44,900 bases of DNA, taken from the NCBI GenBank assembly GCA_943704425.1, contig CALSCP010001486.1, forward strand, positions 1-44,900, read 5' to 3'. The stretch is from Ministeria vibrans ATCC 50519 (taxonomy: Eukaryota > Opisthokonta > Filasterea). This document shows, piece by piece, positions 22,941 to 35,958 of the stretch. The position numbers were made by a program, and so were the translations under genes. Under the pieces are notes generated by a model. The model made no database searches and was not told the origin of the DNA. It was given only the letters and a program-made list of their open reading frames with translations. Numbering within the stretch: the first letter of the stretch is position 1; each line of letters opens with the position of its first letter.

Positions 22941-25900
22941 TTACGTATGTACAAGATAGGGAAGTTCCTTGCGAAGGGACTGTAGAAGCTTTTTGACGTC
23001 GGTCATCTGAAGGGAAAAGGCGCGCATCTCGGCCTGCATCTGGTGCAGTTCGGTCTGCTCGTCGACGGCCTCGCTAGTGTCTTCGAGGGCCGACGTGCGC
23101 AGACGCGGGAACCAGTCGAGAGCGCCTTCAGTGATCTTACCCTGCACGTACGATTCGGGGCCGTTGAACTCGGTGCTGGGTTTGGTGCGCAGATGAACGA
23201 CAAAGTACAGATAGGCCCACAGGTTGTGATCGTCCTACACACGGAGGGTGAGTCCCAAGAGAGAGGAAGAGAGAGAGAAGGACAGAAAGAGACAAAGAAA
23301 GAAAGAGAAAAAAGTAAAAGTAAGAGAGAAAGAGAAAGAAAGTAAGAAGAAAGAGAAAGAAAGTAAGAAGAAAAAGAAGGAAAGTAAGAAGAAAGAGAAG
23401 GAAAGTAAGAGAAAAAGAGAAGGAAAGTAAGAAGAAAGAGAAGAAAAGTAAGAGAAAAAGAGAAAGAAAGTAAGGAGAGAAAGAAAACGAAAAATAGAAA
23501 GAAAAGGACGTTACCTTGATGTGCGACTCGAAGGTAACTGCACGATTATCAAAGGCACCGCGATCAAGCCCACAAATAAAGCAGGTGTTGCGTCGGTTCT
23601 CTTCCTTCTCGTTCTTCTCCGCTCTACGCAACACAGCAAAAAAATGAGAAAATAAAAAATAAAAGAGAAAGAGAGAGAAGGGATGAAAAGCAAAGCAATC
23701 AAGAGAGAGGAGAAAAAAAGAAAAAGAACATGCGGAAAGACAATACCTGAGGTCGGCAAAAGTATCAATGATGACGCCGAAGATGAGGTTGAGAACGATG
23801 ATGATGACGAAAAAGAAGAAACTGAGATCGTAGATGATACGCGCGGCGTAGAGGGGGTCGGACGCGGACTTGGCCATGAGAACGTCGCCGATGCCCCCAC
23901 CGTTACGCAGACCGTGATTGAGCGTCGTGACAATACAGTGCAGCATCGTGTCGCACGACCGCTCGTTCTCGACCGTCTCCGTGCTGCGTGAGTAAGTACG
24001 AAAAGAGGAGCGACAAAAAACAAAATGAGACGACGAAAGATACAGGCAGAAAGAAAACGAAGGAAGAGAGCGAAACAAAGTGATACAAAAGGAAGAATAA
24101 CGCAGAACAAGATATGGGATGGACAATGAACAACAATCCAAATGACATACGTACTTGAGAAGAAAGTCATTGTGAAAGTACAAATGACCAACAATGCTAA
24201 AGAGATATATTACAATGAGGGCGAACACGGCAGTCAGAAGAATCGATTTCCCTAAGCACACATACAGCGTTAATACTTCCGGATTCATTATTGTTCAGCT
24301 GCCGAATACCGTTTCGAGTGACGGAGCGAATGACATTCTGAAGGGTCTCCTCGCGCACCACAATGTCAAGAAGCAGCAGCGCATAGAAAAAGTGGTTCCA
24401 CAGGCCAAGCAGACAACACACAAGATAACATAGATAATACACAAGCATGAAGTCCTACGAATCGCGCATGAGCCACATACTTGGGCACAAGAGATACAGA
24501 CACACATGAAAAAAAAAGAGAAAACCACAAAACACAGAACACAAACACGCACACACAAAAAAAAAACAAAGAAAAAAAAAACAAAGTGATAAAGAGAAAT
24601 CGAGAGGGAAAGAAGGAAGAAAAAAACAACGTGATAGAGAGAGAAAAAACCTCACACAAGTCACACAGATCCAAAAAACACACACACCACATACACTCGA
24701 ACAAGAACAAACACACACGCATCCACATGGAGATAATACTCCAATGCCTTACGTGGAACAGACGCTTTTTGCGAATGAGGAACATTCCGCTGTTTGCGAG
24801 GTAGCTGGCAAGAATAGTGCTGGCATTGGTGACCTGGAGCACGCCAAGACCGGCCATGATGATCTCGACGTAGTGTACATAGGCGTAGCTCACGCGCATA
24901 GGACCTCCGCCAGGCTTCTCGTCGGCAGTGGGCAGAGGAAAGAACAAAATGATGAAGGTGTTGATGAGAATGGCAAAGAAAAAACTCATGCGCGACCAGC
25001 CTCGCATGTTGCGGCTGAACCAGTACAGCGCCGGCTTCTTCTGCAGGTCGTACTGCCAGCACATTTCGTGATACAGATCGTTCATGCGTGAGAAGAAGTG
25101 CGCCACTTTGGACCCTTGGTCGTCGCGCTTGGTGTTCATGAGCACTTCCTGTTTGCTCTGGTCCGTCAAAAACTACAGACAGAAAGAGATGGTGATAAAT
25201 AGATGCATAGTTAGAAAAACATAGTGATAAAGAGAGAGGGAGCAATAAAGAAAGGTGAACAAGCAAAAGAAAACAAAAGCGAGAAAAGAAAAAGAAAATA
25301 GTACAGAACGACAAAGAGAACAAAGAAAGTCGAGAAAACAAGTGTGAGAGAAAATAAAACAACCAAGAACAAAAAGAAAGAGAGAGAATAATATCGAACA
25401 AGCAGGAGAACAAGCAAAGAAAGGAGTAAAAGAATTAGACAAAAACAAATGAGAGAGAAAGGACAAACAACAAAGAACAAAAAAAGAAAAGAAAAAATTA
25501 TCTTACGTGACAAATGTCGGGTATGGGAAAGCAAATCTTCTCGAGCTTGGAATGGCGAGCAATCTCAACGTGACCGGTGTGGGACGGGTAGAAGGCAAGG
25601 CTCTGGGAGGAGGGATTGGGGGTGCGAAGAGCAGCGGCAAGAATGGCATTGTTGTCGGCGAGCGTGTAGAGGAGAATGTAGAGGTTGTGGCCGACGGTGT
25701 TGACGTCGCTTGCGTCCATATTGGCCGCGCCCGGCTGCACACCCCACGACAAGTTCTGCTCGTAGATCCACTCAAGCACAGACAGCATTTGTTTCACGTC
25801 CAAGTGCAGATTGATGCGATCCACCATCTCAGCCGAAAGGCCACTCTCAATCATGCTCAGCAGCAAAATCACCGCCGTCCCCTTCAGTTCCACGACCAGG

Positions 25901-28900
25901 TCTACGCGTGAGCTCGCCAGTTGCGTCAAATCCGCAACCACAAGAGCAAGAACAATGGCGATGCCATTCGTATCGCCCATCGTAATGCACTGCTGATTCT
26001 CCCGACACGGTCCCTGACAGAACTCAGTCAATGTGACCAAACACTGGTTGATCAGACTAACGAGAGAGAAAAGAGTTGGGTTAGCAAAGAAACAACACTC
26101 AACAGATCCAAGAAAAATAAATAGATCAAAGCAACGATACATCAAACACACCAAATACATCAGAAAAATAAAAATATTAAATATTAAATAAAAAAACACA
26201 TCAATACATCGGAAAAGCAAAAAAAAACATCAATAAAAAAACACCTTAAAAACATCAGAAAAACACACCATATACATCAATGATCAAAACAATGACCAAA
26301 AACACAAGAAAAAACACCCAAAAAAGTACCGAAAATTGCGCTCGTTGATGTAGAGCCCCAGAAGACCAAATCCGCCGATGGAGGAGCCGCACATACTGTC
26401 GAGGAACTGCAGCGTGTCCTGCACTAAGTTGCACGAGTTCTTGGCGTGCGACTGCTTGCGCAACAGCGACTGCAGCGCAAGATTGTGGTTCTCGCACAGC
26501 AACTGAAGAAATCGCATAATCTCAACAATGCACTCAATCTCAGGCGTGTTCGAGTTGCTCTCCATCATCATGTCCTTCTCCGTGCCCGAAAAGCTCTTAA
26601 TCTCCAAAATCACCTGAACAAACGCCTGGTGAAGCTTGCCAAAAAAGGTCGACAGTTCGGGCACGGCAAAGATAGACTCAAACGACGACTGCAGCTGGAA
26701 GTTGCCGCCGAGCAGCAGCGCAATGCCAAAGCGAATCGACTCGATGAACACCGGTGAGTCAATGGTGCTGCCCACGGCAAGACCCACTACAAGCCGACTA
26801 GCGCCATTCGTATCGAGTGACTCCTGCACCTCCGACTGCGTCGGCTGTCGCGGCACCTGCTGCCCAAAGTACTTGCGTTGCTCGCGCAGCAACAACTGCC
26901 GCGCATCGTCGCCCAGCTGCGTCAGCTTGTCCGTGTCCAACATGCAACACAGCATGTGCAGCAGCTGCACGCACAACGACCGCTCGCCCTCGTCCATGCC
27001 ACCCGCGTGCTCAATGACACGCGCAACCAGCCCAGGCGGCTGTCGCAACAAACTCGGATTGTTCATAATCGTAATGAGCACCATCTGCTCGGCAGTGCGC
27101 AACGGCGCCATCTCCTCCGCCAAAATGCTCACAAAACGCTTAAGACCACTCACAATGTTTTGTGCATGCTCCGCATCGCCGCGCAACATACCCGTCAGCT
27201 GCATGCTGCGTCGTCGACGCAACCGCAAGAAGCCATCGGCGCCTAGGTGCGACGCGCGCGAAATGGTTGCACTCTTCTCGATCTCCTGGTGCACCGCTAC
27301 CTCAATGACAATGTTGTGACGTGTCGCGACCGCCTGCATCTCGCTCATGACCTGCATCAGACTCGTGCGCCACCCACCCACCACCCAATCCTGGCGCAAC
27401 AGCCGAATAATTCCCACCAGAATCTGCGTAAATGTCTCCGAGTGCGTCTGAAGACTCTGCGTCGGCATCGCCAGCGAAATGCCAAAGCAAAAGTGGAGAC
27501 ACTGGCAAATGGAGTCGCACACGTACTGGTTGAACAACGTCGAGTCACCCTTGTACACGGCCGAGTTGCCCGCGAGCTCAATGTCCACAAAGAAGCGCTG
27601 AAACAGCGTCCACATGTGCGCCGTGGCCGTCAGCTCCTTCACCTCAATCTCCGTGTCCGAATAGCAGTGATTCAAAAAGTCCACATACGCCTTCTTCACC
27701 TCGACCACCATCTCGGGATGGCACACCATGCGAACAATCGAGTCGAGCGGCAGCAGACTCTGGCACTTGATCTCCGTGTTCGCATTCTTGCCCTCGGTGC
27801 AGTACGCTAAAAGCTCTACAAGCGCCGCGTGGTACCGCACCTCGCTGCGATCACCCTTGGTCAGGTCGTCGCCCTGAATCAGCTGCTGAAACTGATCAAA
27901 GGAGGCGGGATCGTTGTAAAAGGCGAGCACCTCGTCGTCCGCCTGACTCAGCGCCGCCATTACCATGTCCTGCGTCTTGCGCAAACAGTGTCCCTCCACC
28001 TTGACAATATCCTTGAGAAAGTTGAGGTACGACACAAGGCGACCCTGCTTGCGAATGGCCGTCACCACCTGATTGATGATAGACTCCTTGATCGAGCTGC
28101 ACAGCGCAAAGTTGTTGAGAAACACCTGTCGCACCGTCTCCATGCCACGGTGATGCGACGATAACGTCTGCACAAACAGGTCAATGTAGCCGTGCAACAG
28201 CGTCTGGTTCTCCGCATTCTCCCGACAAAAATCCTGCAGAAACTTGTGCGCCAGATCGAACAGCTTCGCCATCGACGTGTCTGCCTTCTTGTCGTGCGGC
28301 ACTTTGAGAAGCTCAATGACGTGCACGTGCGCGCCCAAGTTGCGCAACAGACGCTGGTTCTCGTGGTTGCGCGACACGTCCTTGCTTGCGGGTGCCAAAC
28401 AGAGACCTCGCAGACGCACCAAAATGTCCGAGATGCGCAGGTAATTGTTGGCGCTCGTGACCTTGCGCGCCGCCTTGGCCTCCTCCTCGTCAATAAGCGC
28501 CGCCACACGCGCCGCCTCCTCCGAGTCGTAGATGAGGCTCGCGTCGCGACTCGACGCTGCCGTCGTCGAAACGGGTCGTGGCACGCGCGCCGCCCACTCG
28601 CTCGTTGTGGTTGCCGCCGCTGCCGTCGATTCAGCAGCACCCGAACCGCCACTACCTGCTTGCACCGCCGCCACCGCCGCTTTGGTCAGCTGCGTCGTAA
28701 TATTGTCGTCGACCTTCCCTGTCTTTTCCTTCTTGTCCTTCTTGTCCTTCTTGTCGGGACTCGACGACGCCTTGCCACCCTTTCCACTTTTGCCGTCCTT
28801 ACTGCTCTTGTTCGCCGCGTGGAACACCCACAGCTCGCTCTTCTCGACCATGACTCGCAGCAAGTCAAGGTCTTCCCGAATCTGACGGTAGTTGTCCACG

Positions 28901-31900
28901 TCGGTTGCCGACACGAGCAGCTGGACCTTCTCAAAGGACGACAACAACTCGGCACGCTGGTTGAAATGACGAATGAGCAGTTCGACAGCACCGCTCACCA
29001 CAGCCGCATTCGAGTGCATAATCAGGTCGAGCAGCACCCGAATGAGCAGCATGCCATTAGCATTGTCAAAGTCAAGCGAAACGGGCGCGGCAGCCTCGTC
29101 GCCAAATCGCATCGACGTAAAGGACGCAGTCGACGAGCGCTTCGACGAGTGACCCGAGCGGGGCGGTGGCACATGTAGCAGATGCGAGCGCGGCGATGAC
29201 AACTCGTTCGCGTCGCTCAACGGCTCCTCAAAGCTGCTCACCTCCAAAATGGGAGTCGACAAGGGTCGCGATGGCGTCAGCGGACGTGGCGTGCCCGGCA
29301 AACTCGGCGTCATGACGGGGCTGGTAAACATGCTTTCGGCTGTCTCGAGAATGCTTCGTCGCTCGTCCTCCATGCGCTCCTCCTCGCTGCGCTCAGCGCC
29401 ACTCGCTCGACCAAACAACCCCTCACTGGCACGTCGTGTTATACCCTGGACACCGCCCTCAACACCACCACCAACGCTAAACGTCGGCGTGGTACTTGCG
29501 CGTCGCACTGTCTGCGACGATAAAGACGACGACGACGACAGCGATGGAGGCGGAACCGAGTCCAACGACGCGACAGTAGGTGGCAACGGTGGCTCGGCAC
29601 CGCCTGCACGACGTCGTAGTTCTGCCAGTCGATGCTGGTGGTCCGCCGAGACACCAGTTTCGCCAGCGTTGGGTCGTCGACGGCGCAGCATCGTTGAATT
29701 GCCGGGTGGCTGGATGCCACTGCTGTTGGGTTGATCCGCCGCAGTGCTGCTGCCATTACCATTGCTGCTGTTGCTGTTGTGGGTGGAAGAAGACGGAAAG
29801 GAGCTGGTCAGGGTAGTCGATGACTCGTTCTCGTCCTCGACCAGCGTTGTGGAGACTGACGGGGCGCTTCGAGGAAAGGCACCCTCAAATGAAGCAAAGG
29901 AGGATCGTGATGATGTTGCGCCCTTGTGCTCCTGCGACTCCTCTTCGCGCTCGCGTGCATGCATGCGTCGTCGGTAGATGGCAAGCAGGTAGGAGATGCG
30001 ATAGTCGAGACGCACGTCGGAGACAAACGAGATGATCTCGAGAATTTTCACCTTGGTCGTCATGACGGTGAGACTCGAGCGAACACCCTGAAGGCGCGCC
30101 AAAGCTGCGTTGCGCCCCACCTCGTTGATAAGTCGACACAGCATGGGCATGGGCCGTCCAGCATCCGCAAAGGCATCGCTGGACCGGTCGAGAGACAGGC
30201 GTCGACGCACCGCGCCCCACTTGTTCAAGGGCGGCGCCAACTCTGCCACCGTGGCGGTTCGACGTCGTTGTGGTGTCTCAGACGCCGCCGTCGCAGTGGA
30301 CGCGGTCGCAAGCGAGTCAAACGACATCGACACTGCCGGCGGTACGGGACTTGAACGACCGGTCTTGGACGAAAGCGAGACGTCGGTGTACTCGGGTGCC
30401 GAGACAGAGCCCGCAACGGTAAGTCGCGAGATTTTGCGCTCCATCGTTTGCAAGGGAGACTTAGCGGCAGCGGCAGCGGCAGCCGACTCGCGTGCTTCGC
30501 GAGCTGTCTCCTCTTTGGCGTCTGCTTCGGCCTTCGAGGCCGCCTCCGCCGCGGCACGAGCTGCAATTGTCGCCATTGAAGACGTGCCATCAGGGTCGTC
30601 GTGGTTCACAAGCGCCGCCCTGCCACCACTTCCGCTACCACCACCACTGCTGCTGCCACCGTTGGTGCTGCCCGCGTCGGGATTGCTCGCCTTGAGGAGC
30701 GACAAGAAGGAGTTGCGATTCTTGCCGCGACGACGGCCAGGCTCGGAAGCCGCCTGCATAGAGACGGAATCAAAGGCGGCACGGGCAGCGGCAAAGGCAC
30801 CCACGTCCGACTCGGTGGCGGTGTTGGCAACAATGTTGGCAATCTCAAAAGCTCGACGGGAGTTGTCAAGAATGCCCAAGAGCAGGCCCGACAACTGGAT
30901 GAGCTCGGTGAAGTTGTAGAAGCCAAAGTAGACGAGGTAGCGCGCAAGGGTGATCACCTCAAGTGTCAACTTGTTCTTGTTGGCGTCGTCAAACGACTCG
31001 GGCTGACCCTCGAGCGCACGCAAATAGGCACCCACAAACGACTTGGTCTCGCTAAAGGTCGCTGCCTCGCGCGCCGCTGACATCTCGTACGTGTCAACCG
31101 AAATAAGCACGGGCACGTCGGTCCACAGACGCGCGTACTCGACGGGCGTCACTGTCTCCTGGGGATCGCAGTCGACGTGCATGTGCAGCATGAGACGGCA
31201 AAAGGACGCGCGCAAGTCGTAGGGTAGGCGCTCGTCGGACATGCAGCGCAGAAGAAGGGACACATCGATGCGCGACTTGAGAGCGTTGATGGCAATGTAC
31301 TGACGATCAAGACACATTTGCGAGAAAAGATCGAGCTGCGCGCGGTAGTAGTTGAGAGTGGCGACGGTTGCTGGGTCCGGGCTGGGACCAGCCGTCTGCG
31401 CGACGAGCAATTGGAGTTCGCGGGAGACGCGCGCGCCCGGCGAGCGTGTCCACGTGAGCACCACACGATCGCCGTCGTGGAGTTCGGTGGCAATGAGAAT
31501 GTCTTCGTTCTCGGGGGCGAGCACGGCGACACAGATAAGCTCCTGCGTAACGGGAATCGCCTGGTTGTTGACCATTTTCGAGTCTTGGATGTAGCACAAG
31601 TCGGTGAGATACTGGACGTAGCGAGAGTCCTTGCGCTCGCGGATGAGCTTGATGAAGAGATCAATTTCCTCCTTGCGGATGTTCGCCTCGAGCAACTTGC
31701 GGTTGTTGTTGAGCAGCGCCGTGATGGTGTCCTCGGCGAGCATGTCAAGACCAATCTGACGTTGCATAAACTGCAGATTCTTAGCAATAGTCTCCTGGTT
31801 CTTGCGGTAGTTTTGTTGCGAGTGGCGCAGCAGACGGTAGCACAGGCGACAGAGATTGCGCAGCATGGTCCATTGTTGCTCGCCAATGTCACGCATGGCG

Positions 31901-34280
31901 AGAAGCTTGCCGCCGCAGCCTTCGTCGGTAAAGGGTGCCTTGAGAATGGCAAAAATCTCCTCGAGAACATTCTGCTCGCGCATGAGCTTCTGCCGGTCGC
32001 GACTGGGCTTGCCGTGGATGAGAATGGGGTCGCACTCCTCGGAGCCCTCGACTTCGAGCACAAAGAAGATAAGGTCGCCGAGCAGCTTGATGGCAATCTT
32101 GAGCTCGCGCTGAGTCATGATGCCGGCCTGGAAGCTCTGGCGGATGGTGTTGAGCAGCTTGCTGGCATCGTTTGCAAAGTCGAGGTCGCGCACCTCGTAG
32201 GCGGGCACGGGCACAATGGCAAACGCCTCTTGGTCGTCAAGCTCGGGAGTGCAGCCAACTTCCTGCATGACAGGCTTCTCCTTGTCCACGTCAATGATGG
32301 TCACCGTCGAGTGCACCCATGTGTTCGAGTCGTAGTGCTTGAGACGCACATACGATGCCTTGGCGACTTCGTCGTCGGGTGCGTGGATGGTTGTCGCGTG
32401 CAGCTCGAACACGGTCGACGTGTCGTGGCGGTCTTCGCGCATGGCCAGACGCATGCTCATGATATGCGATGGGGGCGGCAGGTCGGAGGCCGAAGCCGAG
32501 GCGGACACGGGTGCTGGAGCAACAGCAGCAGTCCGTTGGTGTGGTTGTGCACTCAAGGGAGCGGTGGCACCGGCGGCCGCAGCTGCATGGGTAGCGGCCG
32601 CCGTCGTTGCCGTGGTGCGCAAGTTGACGGCACACTCGTCGTCGGACGACAAAGAGCCATCTACAACTGCCTCAAGGGGCTCGGCACAGAGATACTCACC
32701 GGTGGCGAGATGTTTGAAGCGGAAGAGGGAGCGCCAGGTGCCGAGGCCGCCGCGACAGGGATCCTCGTTGACAACCTCGACTTCCCAGAGTGCCTGTGAC
32801 GACGTCGCCGACGTCTTGCTGCTGCGACCCGTGATGCGCAGGAAGACGGCGAGGCCGTCGCGGTAGCGATCGCACGTAAGAAACTTTTCGTGTTCGCTGT
32901 GGAAAAGGCGCACGACATCGCCGCCCTTGAGCATCTGCTCGGCGTCCTTGTGATGCTCGAGGAAGAGAGAGATACGCCACGGGGTGCGCCCGGCCGCGTT
33001 GACTTCGTAGCACGCCGTGTGATCAATAAGCTGACAACTGCTGGCATGTAGACTGTGTTGGTTGTTGTTGTTGGACACGAGCAGCACTTTGTCCGAGATG
33101 AGCACTTCGTCGCCCAGCGAGCGCAGCTTGTAGTGCGGCATGATCGAAAACCACGACCCCTCGTTGCCCGTCGCGTCCAGCAACACTCGCATTGCATTCT
33201 TTTCCATCAGCGCTGGCAGTCGCGCGTTGACCGTCACAAACTTGTTGCTCTTCGTGTGCAACAACTAAAGTGAAAGAGAATAAAAATAAAAATTAATGAT
33301 GATTAATTTGTGTTTTGAGTGTTTGGGGTTTGCTTTGGTTTGTTATTAGATCAAAAACCCACCTGAAAGACGTAGCCATACTTGACAACGTCACCAACAC
33401 ATGTCTCGCGGTCTTCGGCATTGGCCTTGCGCTCGACCTCGGCCGCTTGCTACAAAACGACACGAATAAGCTTAGACAGGAACAGTCTCACAAAAACAAA
33501 ACCTGAAGCTTTTTGAGCAGGAGTGCATCGGACATGGTCGAACTCTGTGATTTGGCCTTGCGGTACTGTTCTTGAGCAGTGTAGCGAAGCATGGGACAGA
33601 TTTTGAAGTGACAATCTACGAAAAAACAAGAAAAAAAAACACACACACACGCACACAGAGGGTTCGGAAGAATTAGCGCGGCGTGTGCGTCCCAATCGCC
33701 TCCATCGTACCTCTAAACTTCTTTGGAATGTTATAGGTGTCGCCAGCGCCCGGCTGGATGACGCAGCGCCCGTCAATGAGGCCGAGCGTGCTCAGGAAGC
33801 CGTGGACTTCGCCGTCAGCGAACAGCGAGACAATGTCGCCGGTGCGCAGGAATCTGGGGATGGGCGCATTCTTGGTCTTCTGCGGCGGACGGAGGGGGGA
33901 GGGGGAGGGNNNNNNNNNNNNNNNNNNNNNNNNNNNNNNTTTTTTTATTGGGTCATTGTTTTATGGAGATATCTTTGACATATTGAGTTGGGTTTGGCAG
34001 ATCAACACACATCGTTCCGTACCGTTCGCTGTGTCACGGGCTCGTTTTCAAGGCCGGCTCTGCTCCCTCTGGCAGACGAGCTTACAGGCAGCTCGGAGGC
34101 GGTCGCGCGACGCTGGACGTGTGGCGAGTCGCTGCAAAGTGAGGCGAAAGTGAGTTTGGGGGGTTGGTTGCGGGAGGGTTGCCGACGGGGGCAGGCGGCG
34201 GAGTTGACGAGGAAGCGAGGGCGTTCAATGGGGGGACTGAGGAGGCGCGGGCGAGACGAGGGAGAAGCAGAAAAGGTCAT
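22941..34280 (-). CDS. ITPR: Inositol 1,4,5-trisphosphate receptor (ER calcium release channel)
   Basis: IP3-gated Ca2+ release channel of the ER. Exons: (tentative first 34280-34086), 33879-33711, 33615-33503, 33449-33363, 33264-26330, 26056-25507, 25172-24753, 24454-24310, 24251-24155, 23983-23747, 23623-23515, 23234-22941; about 3051 residues without the tentative exon, 3116 with it. N-terminus: suppressor/MIR region ([30 protein letters not shown]). The IP3 site is kept: [11 protein letters not shown] (about 31980) and YRK (about 31805). RIH/armadillo regions follow, with long Ser/Ala/Lys-rich inserts. Pore: [15 protein letters not shown], then [20 protein letters not shown]. The linker domain [18 protein letters not shown] ends in DDHNLWAY and LDWFPRL, then a C-terminal coiled coil. 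The GGGIGD filter is the ryanodine-receptor form; IP3Rs more often have GGGVGD. The start codon is uncertain because an N gap lies between exons 1 and 2. Confidence 0.95.
33910..33939. other. Assembly gap (30 N)
   Basis: A run of N flanked by a G/A-rich run (33890-33909) and a T run (33940-33947). It lies within the presumed first intron of the IP3 receptor gene, so the true length and content are unknown. Confidence 1.
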
Positions 34281-34565
34281 GTTGACGTGTGCTTGAAGTT
34301 AACCTCATAATCCGGAATGGGCTGCTGTGCCGATGGAAGGAACGCGACAGGGAAGAGAAAGAGACCACACAATAGGGAGAGAGAGAAAAATAAGGAAATA
34401 CAGGAAAATAAAATGAATAATATGAAAATTAATAAGAATTAATGTTGTTTGGAGCAAAGTTGAGAAATAATTTTAATATAGACAAAGTAGTAGGTGCGTA
34501 TGGGCAGCCAAGAAGAGCGTGGTAAACTCGTGATGTCAATTGTAAAAGGAAAAAAAACACACACA
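34281..34565. other. Intergenic, IP3R upstream / racemase downstream
   Basis: 285 bp, both neighbours on the minus strand. GA-rich at 34355-34400 and A/T-rich at 34400-34490. The short plus-strand open frame from 34494 overlaps the racemase exon and is its shadow. No gene seen. Confidence 0.5.
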
Positions 34566-35851
34566 TTAGACGTAGATGCGGGGAACACGGGGGGTGATGG
34601 TACAGGTAACTTCGTAGGTGATGGTATCCCATCGGTCGGCAAGGACGCTGCAGGAAAGCGCACCGCCCAGGACGGTGACAGGGCAGCCGACAAGGGAGCA
34701 GGGGTCGTCCTTGAGATGAACGGGGAGGGGGTCGAGGAGTACGAGGCACTGGTCCATGCAGACGCGTCCGACGACAGGGCATTCTGTGTCGTGGACGAGG
34801 ACCGTGTTGCCGTCGGTGCGCCGATAGCCGTCGCCATAGCCGAGCGGGATGGTCCCTATGAGCGCCCCGTCACTTGTTGTGTGGTATCGGTGCGAGTACG
34901 AGAGACCCGTGTTGCAAGGGACCCGTTTGACGTGCGTCAGTTGGGTGTACCACGAGAGAGCCGGCGTAAACTCCGCGTCAGGCAAGGGCAAACTGGGCGC
35001 CGGGTCCAGGCCGTAGATCGCGATCCCGGGGCGGATCAGGTCGGCGTGGACCGCGGGTCGTGAGAGCGAACACGCTGAATTGGAGGCGTGCACTAGAGGA
35101 GGGCGCAGGTTGGCGCTCTCGAGGGCGCCCACAATGGAGGCCCAGCGGTCCTCCTGCTCGCCGTTAACGGGCGAGGGCGGGTCGTCGGCACACGCAAAGT
35201 GCGTAAAGACACCTTGGAAGTGTGTGTCGGGATCGCGTGTCATGTCGCCGGCGAGACTCAGGATCTCGTCAAGGTCTCGCAGCCCCAGGCGGCCCATGCC
35301 TGTGTCGACTTTGAGATGCAGCGACGCAACCATTCCCACGGCACGACTCGCAGCACGCGCTTGCTCATAGTGATCGCGCGACGAGACGGTGAACGCCACG
35401 TCGCTGGCTATCAGAGACTGCATCGTGCTCTCCGGCGACACCCCCATAACTAGGATTGGTATTCTAGTGTTGAAGACGCGCACGAACTGTGAGTGTCAGT
35501 CAACACGCGATGGAGATTGTGTGTGTGTTTCGTGCGCACCTTTGCGACAGCTCGCGACTGAGCTCCAGCGCTTCGTGAGCACGCGCCACTGCTAACCAAG
35601 AGGCACCGCCCGCAACAGCAGCATTTGCCACGTGTCCGACGCCGTGCCCATACGCATTGGCCTTGAGAGAGGAGGAGATTGAATTGAAACAGTTTGGTCT
35701 TCGAGTGTCGTCGTACTTTCACCACCGCCATAATCTTGGCACCGGTAGGCTTGAAGGCGCGGACATTCTGTTCAATGGCCGAGGTATCCACTAAAGTAAA
35801 CGTATCGTGTTGTTTCAACAGGCGGCGGATTAGTGGGGCGCGAGCGAGCAT
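34566..35851 (-). CDS. Alanine racemase, bacterial Alr type, with introns
   Basis: PLP-dependent interconversion of L- and D-alanine. Three exons, 35851-35717, 35661-35540 and 35463-34566, give 384 residues, normal for Alr. The PLP lysine lies at the exon 1/2 junction in MAVVK-ANAYGHG (residue 45). Other family marks: LKVDTGMGRLG, GVFTHFACAD, VHASNSACS, RPGIAIYG (the Arg that contacts the PLP ring nitrogen), LSYSHRYHT (second catalytic Tyr region, like VSYGATYT), IPLGYGDGY and GRVCMDQ. The N-terminus is short with no obvious targeting peptide. The in-frame acceptor for exon 3 is the TAG at 35466-35464, not the CAG 23 bases earlier, which would break the frame. Both introns are spliceosomal, so this is not bacterial contamination. 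The source is probably ancient transfer from bacteria. It is head-to-head with bS6m. Confidence 0.95.
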
Positions 35852-35958
35852 TGGAAATAAATGGGTTTGTCATTTGTGATTGAAAATTGAAAATCATTAA
35901 ATCAATTATTGGTAATAATACTATAATAGTATTTTTCTTGTTTTATAGTAGGGGTGTG
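35852..35958. promoter_or_regulatory. Divergent promoter region, racemase / bS6m
   Basis: 107 bp between divergent start codons, strongly A/T-rich (aaaattgaaaatcattaaatc at its centre). The two transcripts must start inside or next to this segment. Confidence 0.45.

Noticed and set aside
35464-35489. CAG at 35489-35487 as acceptor of the racemase third exon (giving FVRVFNTR)
   Set aside because: It would leave the reading frame two bases out. The TAG 23 bases downstream joins SQ-R-IPILVMG in phase and matches Alr.
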